Below are positions 13,883-21,084 of a stretch of 21,084 nt of DNA, one piece after another (the first letter of the stretch is position 1; the number at the start of each line of letters is the position of its first letter). The stretch covers positions 1-21,084 of the forward strand of contig CAZZLY010000043.1 in assembly GCA_964655175.1 (NCBI GenBank), read 5' to 3'. The position numbers and the translations under genes were made by a program. Below the pieces are notes generated by a model. The model had not been told where the DNA came from. It did not search any database and saw nothing but the letters and a program-made list of their open reading frames with translations. Source of the stretch: JAIOPA01 sp964655175. Its GTDB lineage: Bacteria; Eisenbacteria; RBG-16-71-46.

Positions 13883-14682
13883 CGCATCGCTCTCGTGCGC
13901 GCCCAACCCAGGGCGAGGGCGACGCGCTCCCCGAGTGCAGGGTGTTCATCCAACTGCACGGCGCACGTCATGCCGCGCCAGGCGAACGTGAGTCCGGTGC
14001 GCGCGCGCAAGGGTGCATCGCGCAGTTCGCCCCACACGACGCACGGCGCGAGCGTCAGCGCCACGCCGATCGCGCGCTCCCCGTCGCCGCCCCCGCGCGG
14101 CGCGCGCAACGCGAACCACACCGCGCTCTCGCGACCCCATCGCACCTCGCACCCGAGCGCGCGGGCGAGCGGGGCGACGCCGCGTTGCACCAGCTGCGGC
14201 GCGGCCACGCGCACCTCGAGGTCGGGCGCGGGTCGCAACCACGCCCCGCCGCCCACCTCGGCGGTGGCCTCGGGGCCGATCGCGCGCGCCGGGCCCCACG
14301 CCGCGCGACGATCGGTGCGCACACAGGCGCGCACCGCGGCACCCGCATCGCGCGACACACCGCCTAACGCGCACGCCAACGTGGTCCACCCCAGTTCCGG
14401 GTCGCCGGTCTGCGACACGCCGGCGGCCATGCGACCCGCACGCCACGAGGTGTGCGCCGCGACCGCGCGCGTCGCGAGTTCGGGCACGCCCCAGCGATCG
14501 ATGCGCGTCGCGACGACGCCGAACCCGGACTCGGGCGTGGGCCACGCGTCCTCGAGCAGTGCGAGGGCGGGCGTCGCGTGCACGGGCGGCGAGGCACTCG
14601 CGAAGTCCTGCGCCCGCGCAACGCACGCGTGAGCGATCACGCACGTCACCAGCACGGGCCACGCGGCCGCGAGTCGCCTCAT
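13879..14682 (-). CDS. Exported beta-rich protein of unknown function
   Basis: A 267-aa protein with a signal peptide (MRRLAAAWPVLVTCVIAHAC, cleavage likely after ARA before QDFASAS). The rest is built of short alternating strands with many glycines and tryptophans: SGFGVVATRIDRWGVPELAT, SWRAGRMAAGVSQTG, CALGGVSRDAGAAVRACVR, VWFALRAPRGGG and LALGWARTR at the end. The layout recalls small porin-like or PorV-like barrel proteins, but no diagnostic motif is seen. Its ATG (14682) overlaps the stop of the LTD lipoprotein as ATGA, and its own stop overlaps the start of the larger barrel gene in the same way, so the three are very likely made together. Much longer readings of this frame run upstream through the LTD gene but are not real. 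Confidence 0.7.
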   Translation of the reverse strand: MRRLAAAWPVLVTCVIAHACVARAQDFASASPPVHATPALALLEDAWPTPESGFGVVATRIDRWGVPELATRAVAAHTSWRAGRMAAGVSQTGDPELGWTTLACALGGVSRDAGAAVRACVRTDRRAAWGPARAIGPEATAEVGGGAWLRPAPDLEVRVAAPQLVQRGVAPLARALGCEVRWGRESAVWFALRAPRGGGDGERAIGVALTLAPCVVWGELRDAPLRARTGLTFAWRGMTCAVQLDEHPALGERVALALGWARTRAMR

Positions 14683-16295
14683 GGCTGAACCCCGTCCACG
14701 CGCAGGGCCGCGACGCGCGTGAGCGAACCGCCCGCACTCTCGGCGCGCAGCACCGCCAGATACAGACCGGGTTCGGCCACGTCGAGCGCGACGGGACGCT
14801 CGCCGTGCAGCCCCGATCGCAGCGGCCCGGCCAGTCGCCGCGTGCGCCGACCGTCGAGGTCGTACAGCTCCAGCGTGACCTGCGATTCGGCCCACGGCAG
14901 CTCCCACGCGAAGTGCACCAGATCGTGACCGGTCACGAGTCGCCGCGGTTCGGCGCGGAAGCCCCCGGGCACCACCTCGGGCGCGCGCGGGGGCGCCAGC
15001 GGCGTGCCGCCCGCGATCGCCGACGGCCGCCACGCGTCGCCGTCGCGTTCGAGCGTCACGCCGGGGGCGATGCCCGAACCCGAATACGCGACGCGTTCGA
15101 CCGGCACGCCGTCGGCCTCGGCGAGCACGACCCGGTCGGCGACACCGTCGGCGTCGTCGGTGTTGTTGAGCGCGGCCCACGGCGTGACGCGACGCACGCG
15201 CGTCGCCTCGAGCGCGGGATGCGCCATGAGCAGCGCGACCGGATCCTGCGCGAGCACGGCCAGGCTGTCGGGCGGCAGCATCGGACCGTCGGCGATGCGC
15301 CCGCCCGCGCCCGCGCGATCGCCCATGCGGAAGTCCTCGAGCCGCAGCGACTGCGCCGTGCGATTGCGCACCTCGACCCATTCGCCCTCGGAGGCGACCG
15401 GATGGAACTGCACCTCGGTGAGCTCGAGCGGCCCGCGCCCGATGCGACAGCGCAACGTGTCGCGATCGTTCTCGCCGGCTTCGTCGCCGGGCAGCACCAC
15501 CGCGACCACGAGTTCGGCACGGCCCTCGGCGAGCGCGGTGAGCGGGATCGCGACCTGCGTCGTCTCGCCCGCCGCCAGTGCGGGCACGGGCCAGGTGCGC
15601 GCGAAGGCGAGCGAGGCCGCCGCGATCTCGAGACGCGCCTCGCCCGCGACCCAACCGGTGCTCCCGGGACAGGCCACGCGCACGCGCAGCACGGCGTCCC
15701 CACCGGCGGGCGGCTGTTCGGGCTCGAGCTCGAGCCCGTGCGCGCACACGGCGGCGTCGCGCGTGCGCACGTTGGGAGCACCCGGCGAGGGCGCGGCGTC
15801 GTGGAAATCCCCCGCGTTGTCGGCGGTCGCGGCCGACTCGGGGATGCGCGCGAGCGCGCGCCCCGACGCCACGTCGGGCGCGCTCACGCCGCAGTGGTAC
15901 TCGTCGTGGGCGAGTTCGCCCCAACCCAGCACCTCGACGACGCCGTCGGGCCACACGAGGCGCACCGCATCGGGACCGTTCTGCAGATCCAGGTTCACGA
16001 CGCGATCGGGTGCGGGCGTCACGAGGGCGCCACCGATCACGAAGCGCGCGTGCGCCGCGACGCTGTCCCCCGGTCGCCCGGTCCAGCGCAGCGTCCAGCG
16101 GCCGGGACCCGCGCCGTCGCCCGCTTCCAGACGCAGGCCGTCGAGCGTCCACGTCGCGTCGGACGCGTTCAGCAGTTCGACGTATTCGCGACCGACGTCG
16201 TCACCGACGGCGTCGTAGAACACTTCATTGAGCAACGGCCGACCGACGGGCGAACACGCCAGCAGGACGGCCACGGGCAACGCGAGCGCGGACAT
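14679..16295 (-). CDS. Lipoprotein with two lamin-tail domains and a FlgD-like C-terminal fold
   Basis: A 538-aa protein. It starts MSALALPVAVLLACSPVG; LLAC is a lipobox, so Cys14 should be lipidated. Residues about 20-135 are LTD domain 1 (LLNEVFYDAVGDDVGREYVEL). Residues 185-282 look like a CARDB-type Ig domain (AVLRVRVACPG, AELVVAVVLPGDEAGENDRDT). Residues 288-410 are LTD domain 2 (LELTEVQFHPVASEGEWVEV). Residues 445-535 resemble the FlgD-like or type IX sorting-type Ig fold (VTLELYDLDGRRTRRLAG, GLYLAVLRA). No enzyme motif is seen, so it reads as a multi-domain surface or scaffold protein. The ATG at 16295 has GAGGAG 7 nt upstream. It heads a coupled unit with two exported barrel-like proteins, suggesting an outer-membrane complex. 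A lipobox together with a sorting-type end is unusual. Confidence 0.85.
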   Translation of the reverse strand: MSALALPVAVLLACSPVGRPLLNEVFYDAVGDDVGREYVELLNASDATWTLDGLRLEAGDGAGPGRWTLRWTGRPGDSVAAHARFVIGGALVTPAPDRVVNLDLQNGPDAVRLVWPDGVVEVLGWGELAHDEYHCGVSAPDVASGRALARIPESAATADNAGDFHDAAPSPGAPNVRTRDAAVCAHGLELEPEQPPAGGDAVLRVRVACPGSTGWVAGEARLEIAAASLAFARTWPVPALAAGETTQVAIPLTALAEGRAELVVAVVLPGDEAGENDRDTLRCRIGRGPLELTEVQFHPVASEGEWVEVRNRTAQSLRLEDFRMGDRAGAGGRIADGPMLPPDSLAVLAQDPVALLMAHPALEATRVRRVTPWAALNNTDDADGVADRVVLAEADGVPVERVAYSGSGIAPGVTLERDGDAWRPSAIAGGTPLAPPRAPEVVPGGFRAEPRRLVTGHDLVHFAWELPWAESQVTLELYDLDGRRTRRLAGPLRSGLHGERPVALDVAEPGLYLAVLRAESAGGSLTRVAALRVDGVQP

Positions 16296-16367
16296 GACCG
16301 CTCCTCGCGGGGGCGCAGGACGGGTGCGGGGACCGGGACCTCATGCACGGGACGTCGCAACGAACAT

Positions 16368-16393
16368 GCCGCGACGACGTCGCGCGACGCGGC
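16368..16393 (-). terminator. Possible hairpin between the VWA and LTD lipoprotein genes
   Basis: GCCGCG (16368-16373) and CGCGGC (16388-16393) can pair, with further bases inside broken by one mismatch. It lies 35 nt past the VWA gene stop in the 132-nt gap before the LTD lipoprotein. Stem length is modest and no U-run follows, so this is weak. Confidence 0.3.
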
Positions 16394-16427
16394 GATCGTC
16401 CCGCACGCGCCCGGTGCAGCGTCCGCG

Positions 16428-18572
16428 CTACATGAGCCCCCGGCGGCGACGCCACATCCATTCGAGGCTCAGCAACGCCACGATGGCCGCGAACAACCAC
16501 GGCGACTCCCACAGCCGCGTGCTCACGCGCTGCGGCCGGACGAGCGCATGCGGATCGAGGGCGCGCGCCCACGCGGCCGCCTCGTCGGCGCGCCCCGAAC
16601 GCCCGCCGCTCGCGCCCGCGATCGCCGCCATCGTCGCGCTGTCGGGCTGCGGCCGCAGCGCCTCGAGCGTCCAGCGATCGACCACGAACTCGTTGCGCGC
16701 CCGGCCGACCTCGCGCCCGTCGAGCGTGGCGCGCACGCTCACCTGCCAGCGCCCCGGACCCGGCGACGGCAACGAGACGTTGTACGAACCCGCACCGCCG
16801 GCCGCGAACACGAACCGCTTGAGTGCGCCCGCGGGGCCGGTGATCTCACCGCGCAGTTCGGCGCCGGAGAGCGGCTTGAACGCGGCGTCCTGCAGCAACG
16901 CATCGAGCCGCACCGGTTCACCACCCGCGACGAGGCGTCGCTCGGGCGTGACGCGCAGCGGCTCGGCCTGCACGGGTTCGGCGAGCCAGCGCACGGTGCG
17001 ACGCCACAGGCGCCGCGCGCGTTCGGCGGCGAGTTCGTCGCCTCCAGCGAGCGACCAGCGCCACAGTCCGTTGCCGTTGACGAGCAACGCCTGCCCGCGC
17101 CCCAGCGTGCGCGCCACGATCAGCGGCGAGCCGCCGTCGCGCCCCGCGACCAGCACGCGATCCGCGCCCCCGGGTGCGAGCGGCGCCACGTCGCGCAACG
17201 GCGCGGCGTCACGCCAGGCGCGCGCCCCGCGAGCGGCGTCGTCGTCCCAGGCGAGCAGTTCGGCACCCGCGAGCTGCGGTTCGGGCGCGACCTGCGCCCC
17301 GCTGGCACCACCGCCGGCGAACGCGAGCGAGCCGCCCAGCTGCCCGCGCGCGAACCGCGCCACTCCGGGCGCCTCGCCCGCGAGCAGCAGCAGACCACCG
17401 CCGTTGCGCACGTGCGCCGCGAGCGCGGCGTCCATGGCGGGACCCAGATCGGCCCCACCGATCGCATCGAGCACCACGACGGAACGCGTCGCGAGATCGG
17501 CGGGCACCAGGGGCACCCCCTGTCCGCGTTCGAGCGACGTCCACGAGCCGCTGCGATCGCGCACACGCGTCTCGAGCGTGAGCGTGGTGTCGCCGCGCAG
17601 CGCACGCCGCAGGAACGTGAGATCCCAATTGAGCCCCGCCGAGATCACCAGCACCCCGATGCGTCCGGGGGCGACCGGCACCGCGACGCCGTGCGCATCG
17701 TCGTCGGGCGAGAGATCGCCCTCGAGCGGCGAGACGCGCGCGGTCCACAACGCGAGCCCGGCACGCGTGGGCGTCACGCGCAGCTCGGCGAGTGCTTCGG
17801 CGCCGGGGCCCGGGGCGAGCACCGTCGTGCGCGCCAGTTCCTGCTCGCCCTCGCGCAACGTCACGGTGATCGGCGTGCCTCGTTCCTCGTCGCTCACGAC
17901 GCGCACGCGCACGGGCGTGGCCTCGCCCACGCGCGCCTCGGTCGAGGCCTCGACGCCGGCGATGCCGCGGTCGAGTCCGGCACGCGCGCCCACGAGCAGC
18001 GTGTGCACCGGCACGCCCAGATCGCGCGCCGCCGCCACGGGATCGCCACCGGCGTTCGTCGCACCGTCGGACAACAGGATGACGCCGTCGGGACGACGGC
18101 CCGCGGGCCGCGCCGCGAGCGCCGCGAGTGCGGTGCCCGGCGCACTGGCCGAACGCGCCCCGGCGTCGTCGAGCGAATCCGCGAGCAGCGCGCCCGCGAA
18201 CGGCTGCACCTCGATCTGGGCGCGAGCGCGCAGCGCGCCCTTGAGCTCGCGCAGCGCCCGCTCGGCGGCCTCGCGTCGGGTGACGCCACCGACCGACGCG
18301 CGCTGCTCCATGCTGAGCGAACGATCCACGAGCACGGTGACACGCGTGCCCGAACCGGGCTGTGCGCGCTCCAGCACCGGCATGGCGAGCAGACCGAGCA
18401 ACGCCAACAGGCTCACCGCCCGCAGCGTTGTGAGCAGACGCCGCGACGTGGGCGTCATGGGCGGCAGCCGGAACGTGTACGCCCACCACGCCAAGGCGAC
18501 CAACGCCACGGCGGCCACCGCGAGCACGACCCACGGCGCGTTGGGCGCCAGGTGCAGTGACACGGGACTCAC
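16428..18572 (-). CDS. Membrane protein with VWA-like and glutamine-amidotransferase-like domains
   Basis: A 714-aa protein. Two N-terminal membrane helices (about 13-31 and 49-65) are followed by a VWA-like domain (76-200) with the metal-site motif VTVLVDRSLSM (Asp83, Ser85, Ser87) and VILLSDGATNAGG. An Ig-like segment follows (about 215-300). Residues 303-500 resemble the class I glutamine-amidotransferase-like fold (RIGVLVISAGLNWDLTFLRRAL, SVVVLDAIGG, GGGLLLLAGE), without an evident catalytic cysteine. A second beta-rich part (540-632) and a C-terminal helix (690-706) before WRRRRGLM complete it. Such proteins are widespread, often beside MoxR and DUF58 genes, which are absent here; the function is not known. 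The GTG at 18572 overlaps the stop of the DUF4388 gene as GTGA, and there is no separate ribosome-binding site, so translation is probably coupled. Confidence 0.85.
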   Translation of the reverse strand: MSPVSLHLAPNAPWVVLAVAAVALVALAWWAYTFRLPPMTPTSRRLLTTLRAVSLLALLGLLAMPVLERAQPGSGTRVTVLVDRSLSMEQRASVGGVTRREAAERALRELKGALRARAQIEVQPFAGALLADSLDDAGARSASAPGTALAALAARPAGRRPDGVILLSDGATNAGGDPVAAARDLGVPVHTLLVGARAGLDRGIAGVEASTEARVGEATPVRVRVVSDEERGTPITVTLREGEQELARTTVLAPGPGAEALAELRVTPTRAGLALWTARVSPLEGDLSPDDDAHGVAVPVAPGRIGVLVISAGLNWDLTFLRRALRGDTTLTLETRVRDRSGSWTSLERGQGVPLVPADLATRSVVVLDAIGGADLGPAMDAALAAHVRNGGGLLLLAGEAPGVARFARGQLGGSLAFAGGGASGAQVAPEPQLAGAELLAWDDDAARGARAWRDAAPLRDVAPLAPGGADRVLVAGRDGGSPLIVARTLGRGQALLVNGNGLWRWSLAGGDELAAERARRLWRRTVRWLAEPVQAEPLRVTPERRLVAGGEPVRLDALLQDAAFKPLSGAELRGEITGPAGALKRFVFAAGGAGSYNVSLPSPGPGRWQVSVRATLDGREVGRARNEFVVDRWTLEALRPQPDSATMAAIAGASGGRSGRADEAAAWARALDPHALVRPQRVSTRLWESPWLFAAIVALLSLEWMWRRRRGLM

Positions 18573-19090
18573 GCGTCGACCGGGCGTTCCGAGCGCGCGG
18601 CGCGCTCCTGATCCGCGAGCCGCAGACCCTCGAGGATGAGCCGATCCAGATCGAGGTCGAGCACGATGTCCTCGCGCTCGCGCAGATCCCCGGGCACGAA
18701 CCGGAACTGGCCATCGCGCCACAGGATGACGCCGTACACGATGCGACGCAGCACCTCGTGCACCGCCTCCTCGACCTGCGCGCGCGTGGCGTCGCCCTGC
18801 TCGACGAGCAGCTGCCCGATGCGACGTCCGGGCTCGCCACGCTGCCGCTCGAGCGCGCGCTGCACGCCCTCGGCGCTCACGCCCGCACGGTGGACGAGCC
18901 ATTCCCCCGAGTGCACACCGACGCCGTTGGTGCGCGCGAACACGGGACGGCCGCGCTCGAACCACAGGTCCACGCGTTCGGTGCCGCGCACGAACTCGAG
19001 CCGGCCCTGCGCCTGCGAGAGCTGCAGCAACTGCAGCACCTCGGACGGGAAGAAGTGCGCGAGGTCGCCCTCGAGTGCGGCCGGGATCAT
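18569..19090 (-). CDS. DUF4388 (PATAN-like) protein
   Basis: A 173-aa cytoplasmic protein. It opens with the DUF4388 pattern: ALEGDLAHFFPSEVLQLLQLSQAQGRLEF, then VDLWFERGRPVFARTNGV and, later, IGQLLVEQGDATRAQVEEAV, ending in VYGVILWRDGQFRFVPGD. These domains occur in response regulators and gliding or polarity proteins of myxobacteria, cyanobacteria and related groups, where they are thought to mediate protein contacts. No receiver or other partner domain is fused here. The ATG at 19090 has GGAGGG 7 nt upstream. It starts 2 nt after the CDP-alcohol phosphatidyltransferase stop and its stop overlaps the VWA gene start, placing it in the middle of a coupled three-gene unit. Its role is unknown; signalling to the two membrane neighbours would be a guess. 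Confidence 0.85.
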   Translation of the reverse strand: MIPAALEGDLAHFFPSEVLQLLQLSQAQGRLEFVRGTERVDLWFERGRPVFARTNGVGVHSGEWLVHRAGVSAEGVQRALERQRGEPGRRIGQLLVEQGDATRAQVEEAVHEVLRRIVYGVILWRDGQFRFVPGDLREREDIVLDLDLDRLILEGLRLADQERAARSERPVDA

Positions 19091-19092
19091 GC

Positions 19093-20004
19093 CTAGGCCC
19101 TCCACTTCACGTCGTGCACCACGCGCTCGGCCTGACGGGCCGCACCGGTGAGCAGACGCAGGTTGTACCAACCGAGCGCGATGACCTGCAGCACCGTGGC
19201 CGACAGCATCACGCCCAACGCGATCTCGGTGAGCCGCGTGAGCCCTTCGCCCAGCGGCCCGCGCACCGCGACGAGCAGCGTGAAGAGCGCGATGAGCACG
19301 GTCATCACGACGCCGGTCATGCGTCCGAACCAGGTGGGCTGGATGCGGATGGGGCCGACGATCACGTACATGGCCGCACCGCCGACCAGCAGGATGCCGT
19401 AGCGCGCGACCGCGATCCAGAACACCCACGTGTGCAACAGTCCGGCGGCGGCGAGCCCGGCGAGCATGGTGAGGTTGAACACGATGTCCACGAGCGGGTC
19501 GAGCACCTTGCCGAGCGGCGTCGTCTGCCCCCAGCGCCGCGCGAGGAACCCGTCGAGCACGTCGGTGAGCGAGGCCGCGACGTACACGCCGAGCGCCCAA
19601 CCGAAGTGGCGCTCGACCAGGAACAGCGCGATGCCGGGCACGAGCGCGACGCGCGCCAACGTGAGCATGAGCGGCAGGTTGAGGCCCGAGAGCCGATGGC
19701 CCGCGTCGTCGCGCAGATGCCCCACGAACAGCGTCACGAACGTGAACGCGGGCAGCATCCAGAGCGAGGTGTGCAACAGGAAGCGTTCCGCGAGCTCACG
19801 ATCCCAGCCCAGCGCCATGACGACGGTGGCGAGGAACGTGACCGCGAAGTACACGAGCGCCACCGCCCAGATGGAGCGCACCGCGCCGGGGTTGGCGAGC
19901 CAGTCCGCGCGCACGCGTCGGCCCACCTGACGGACGTACTCGACCCACGCCGACGGCGCGAACCGCTCGCGCCGCAACGTGACGAGATACTCCTCGATGA
20001 ACAT
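19093..20004 (-). CDS. CDP-alcohol phosphatidyltransferase with N-terminal extension
   Basis: A 303-aa integral membrane enzyme that transfers a phosphatidyl group from CDP-diacylglycerol to an alcohol to make phospholipids. The full family motif D-x2-DG-x2-AR-x8-G-x3-D-x3-D is present without change at 148-173 (DVLDGFLARRWGQ, then GKVLDPLVD). The enzyme core begins at GLNLPLMLTLARVALVPG (107-124), which matches the start of PgsA, and has about six helices. The first 106 residues are additional: a soluble start, then helices at about 45-65 and 77-95. PgsA proteins are usually about 180-200 aa. The acceptor alcohol (glycerol phosphate, inositol phosphate or another) cannot be told from sequence. 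The ATG at 20004 has GGAGGT 8 nt upstream. A weak -10 (TAGACT, 20050-20045) lies upstream. Confidence 0.92.
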   Translation of the reverse strand: MFIEEYLVTLRRERFAPSAWVEYVRQVGRRVRADWLANPGAVRSIWAVALVYFAVTFLATVVMALGWDRELAERFLLHTSLWMLPAFTFVTLFVGHLRDDAGHRLSGLNLPLMLTLARVALVPGIALFLVERHFGWALGVYVAASLTDVLDGFLARRWGQTTPLGKVLDPLVDIVFNLTMLAGLAAAGLLHTWVFWIAVARYGILLVGGAAMYVIVGPIRIQPTWFGRMTGVVMTVLIALFTLLVAVRGPLGEGLTRLTEIALGVMLSATVLQVIALGWYNLRLLTGAARQAERVVHDVKWRA

Positions 20005-20114
20005 GACGCGGGACCTCCGGGTGCACAGGGTGGGTTCGGACCGCAGTCTACGCGGTGCGGGCGGTGCGCGACCAGTACTCGCCGCGGTGCCGCCCGGGCC
20101 CTGTTCGGGGGCGT

Positions 20115-20858
20115 TCAGCCCTCGGCAGGCGCCCTCGGGACCCGGCCCCGGTCGCGGGGCTCGAGCCGCACGCGCAGGATCGTGCCCAGGATCATGATGC
20201 CGGCCCGCACGGTCCCCGACAGGGTGCCCGCGATCTTGCTGCGGCCGTGGCGGCGGCGCCGATAGCGCACCGGGACCTCGCACGCGGGCACCCCGTGATG
20301 CGCCGCGCGCGCCTGCATCTCGACCGTCCAACCGTAGGTGCGGTCGGTCATGCGCAGCGATTCGAGCGCATCCCACGCGATGACGCGGAACGGCCCCAGA
20401 TCGGTGGCGCGCACACCCCAGAGGAGTCGCAGCAGTGCGGGCGCCAGACGATTGCCGAACGCCTGCACCGGCGTGAACGATCCGGGTTCGCGCGTACCGA
20501 GCACGCGCGAGCCGATCACCAGTCGCGCCTCGCCGCGCACGAGTGGCGCGACGATCGCGGGCAGATCGTGCGGGTCGTCCGAGTGGTCGGCATCCAGGAA
20601 CACGACCGCGTCGGGTGGCGCGGTGCGCAGGTGCGCGAGCCCCGCGAGACAGGCACGACCGTAACCGGCGACGGATTCGGTCACGACCTCGGCGCCGGCC
20701 TCACGCGCCACGCGCGCGGTCGCATCGCGCGAGCCGTTGTCCACGACGACCACGCGCGTGACGTGCCAGCCGGGTCCCGTGCGCGGCAGGTCCGCGAGCA
20801 CGAGCGGCAGCGCGGCCTGTTCATCACGCGCGGGGATCAGGACGGCGAGCGAGAGCAT
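20115..20858 (-). CDS. GT2 family glycosyltransferase (dolichyl/polyprenyl-phosphate mannose synthase-like)
   Basis: A 247-aa GT-A fold enzyme that should move a sugar from a nucleotide sugar to a lipid carrier or other acceptor. Motifs: LSLAVLIPARDEQAALPLVL at 2-21, VVVVDNGSRDATARVAREAGA (the DxGSxD-type nucleotide-binding site), VVFLDADHSDDP with the DAD metal motif at 89-91, LVIGSRVLG, QAFGNRLAPALLRLLWG and TDLGPFRVIAW, the last typical of polyprenyl-phosphate glycosyltransferases. A C-terminal helix RAGIMILGTILRVRL suggests membrane association. The ATG at 20858 matches the usual family start; the frame is open 183 nt further upstream without motifs. No ribosome-binding site is obvious. 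It is 110 nt ahead of the phosphatidyltransferase and may share its transcript. Confidence 0.92.
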   Translation of the reverse strand: MLSLAVLIPARDEQAALPLVLADLPRTGPGWHVTRVVVVDNGSRDATARVAREAGAEVVTESVAGYGRACLAGLAHLRTAPPDAVVFLDADHSDDPHDLPAIVAPLVRGEARLVIGSRVLGTREPGSFTPVQAFGNRLAPALLRLLWGVRATDLGPFRVIAWDALESLRMTDRTYGWTVEMQARAAHHGVPACEVPVRYRRRRHGRSKIAGTLSGTVRAGIMILGTILRVRLEPRDRGRVPRAPAEG

Positions 20859-21009
20859 GCCGACAGGGTAGCGCGTGACGTCGCAGCCGACGAGTGCGGG
20901 CATGCATGGGCGGGCCGCCCGCAACCGTTCGCGCGGGTCGCCCATCGTGATACACGGACGCTTCGGGAAGGCCGGCACGGGAGTGCGCTCGCATGAGCGC
21001 TGTCCGGGC

Positions 21010-21084
21010 ATGCGACGCGATACGCGCTTTCTCTTAGGCACAGCGCTCGCGGTGCGCGTGTTGCGCGTGTTGCGCGCGGCGCAC
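21010..21084 (+). CDS. Possible start of a divergent membrane or exported protein (runs off the window)
   Basis: An ATG at 21010 opens a frame to the window end (25 codons, no stop) reading MRRDTRFLLGTALAVRV, then LRVLRAAH. The basic start and hydrophobic stretch look like a signal anchor, as at the start of membrane glycosyltransferases such as the PMT/ArnT type. It points away from the GT2 gene, so a lipid-linked sugar transferase beside its donor synthase would make sense, but only the first residues are visible. The ribosome-binding site is poor. The minus-strand frame over the same bases has no support. Confidence 0.35.
   Translation, partial: MRRDTRFLLGTALAVRVLRVLRAAH

Noticed and set aside
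12895..14632. Two long overlapping plus-strand frames opposite the barrel-like genes
   Set aside because: They are Arg/Pro/Thr/Ala-rich and in conflict with each other. The minus-strand genes have signal peptides and ATGA overlaps with their neighbours.
13879..16152. A fused 757-aa reading that joins the 267-aa exported protein to upstream sequence
   Set aside because: The upstream part is an out-of-frame reading of the LTD lipoprotein. A signal peptide and an ATGA overlap mark the true start at 14682.
14013..18560. A 1515-codon plus-strand open frame across three minus-strand genes
   Set aside because: It is antisense to the VWA, LTD lipoprotein and barrel genes, which have export signals, domains and ribosome-binding sites. 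Its translation is rich in Arg, His, Ala and Gly with no motif. Long stop-free antisense frames are expected at this GC content.
16228..18639. An 803-codon plus-strand open frame
   Set aside because: It is antisense to the VWA gene and has a Ser/Arg/Pro-rich composition without any domain pattern; it also conflicts with another antisense frame.
21048..21080. Short tandem repeat (GCGTGTTGC twice) at the window end as a repeat array
   Set aside because: There are only two 9-bp copies and they lie in a possible coding frame; too little to call a repeat element.

Overview
The window is about 21 kb of very GC-rich bacterial chromosome (most third codon positions are G or C). The organism looks like a diderm without obvious sporulation genes apart from one GerM-type protein. 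Lamin-tail-domain surface proteins, a FlgD-like C-terminal Ig fold and probable outer-membrane barrels suggest a lineage near Candidatus Eisenbacteria/Krumholzibacteriota in the wider FCB group. That placement is inferred from gene style; no marker gene here proves it. Almost all genes are housekeeping or chromosomal. I see no transposase, integrase, phage gene, CRISPR array or attachment site.

Layout. (1) 1-1535, minus strand: the 5' end of katG (catalase-peroxidase), then ssb followed by ssrA (tmRNA), with a strong hairpin just past the tmRNA 3' end. (2) 1739-3671, plus strand: one good sigma70-type promoter, tRNA-Pro(TGG), tRNA-Arg(TCT), tRNA-His(GTG), then pyruvate kinase 58 nt behind the last tRNA. 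(3) 3717-8719, minus strand: a tRNA promoter and tRNA-Leu(CAG), then smpB, an N-acetylmuramoyl-L-alanine amidase-like protein, a GerMN protein, murI, rph and rdgB, tightly packed or overlapping, ending in a hairpin shared with the convergent pyk. (4) 8720-10243: a 380-nt non-coding stretch, then a plus-strand FMN-dependent alpha-hydroxy-acid oxidizing enzyme. (5) 10428-20858, minus strand: GT2 glycosyltransferase, CDP-alcohol phosphatidyltransferase, DUF4388 protein, a VWA/GATase-like membrane protein, a two-LTD lipoprotein, two exported beta-rich proteins, a class I aminotransferase and a small secreted LTD protein. (6) 21010-21084: possibly the start of a divergent gene that runs off the window.

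How the genes fit together. Region 3 joins ribosome rescue (SmpB, working with the tmRNA of region 1), cell-wall metabolism (amidase, GerM-like, glutamate racemase) and nucleotide/RNA hygiene (RNase PH, RdgB). It closely resembles the racE-gerM-rph-rdgB cluster of Bacillus. Region 5 is the part with the least known function. Its core is an envelope operon in which a lipoprotein and two exported barrel-like proteins are joined by ATGA stop/start overlaps. A second translationally coupled set lies upstream, made of a lipid synthase, a DUF4388 protein and a VWA membrane protein. These two units are the best candidates for an undescribed system. The evidence is gene architecture and domain content only.
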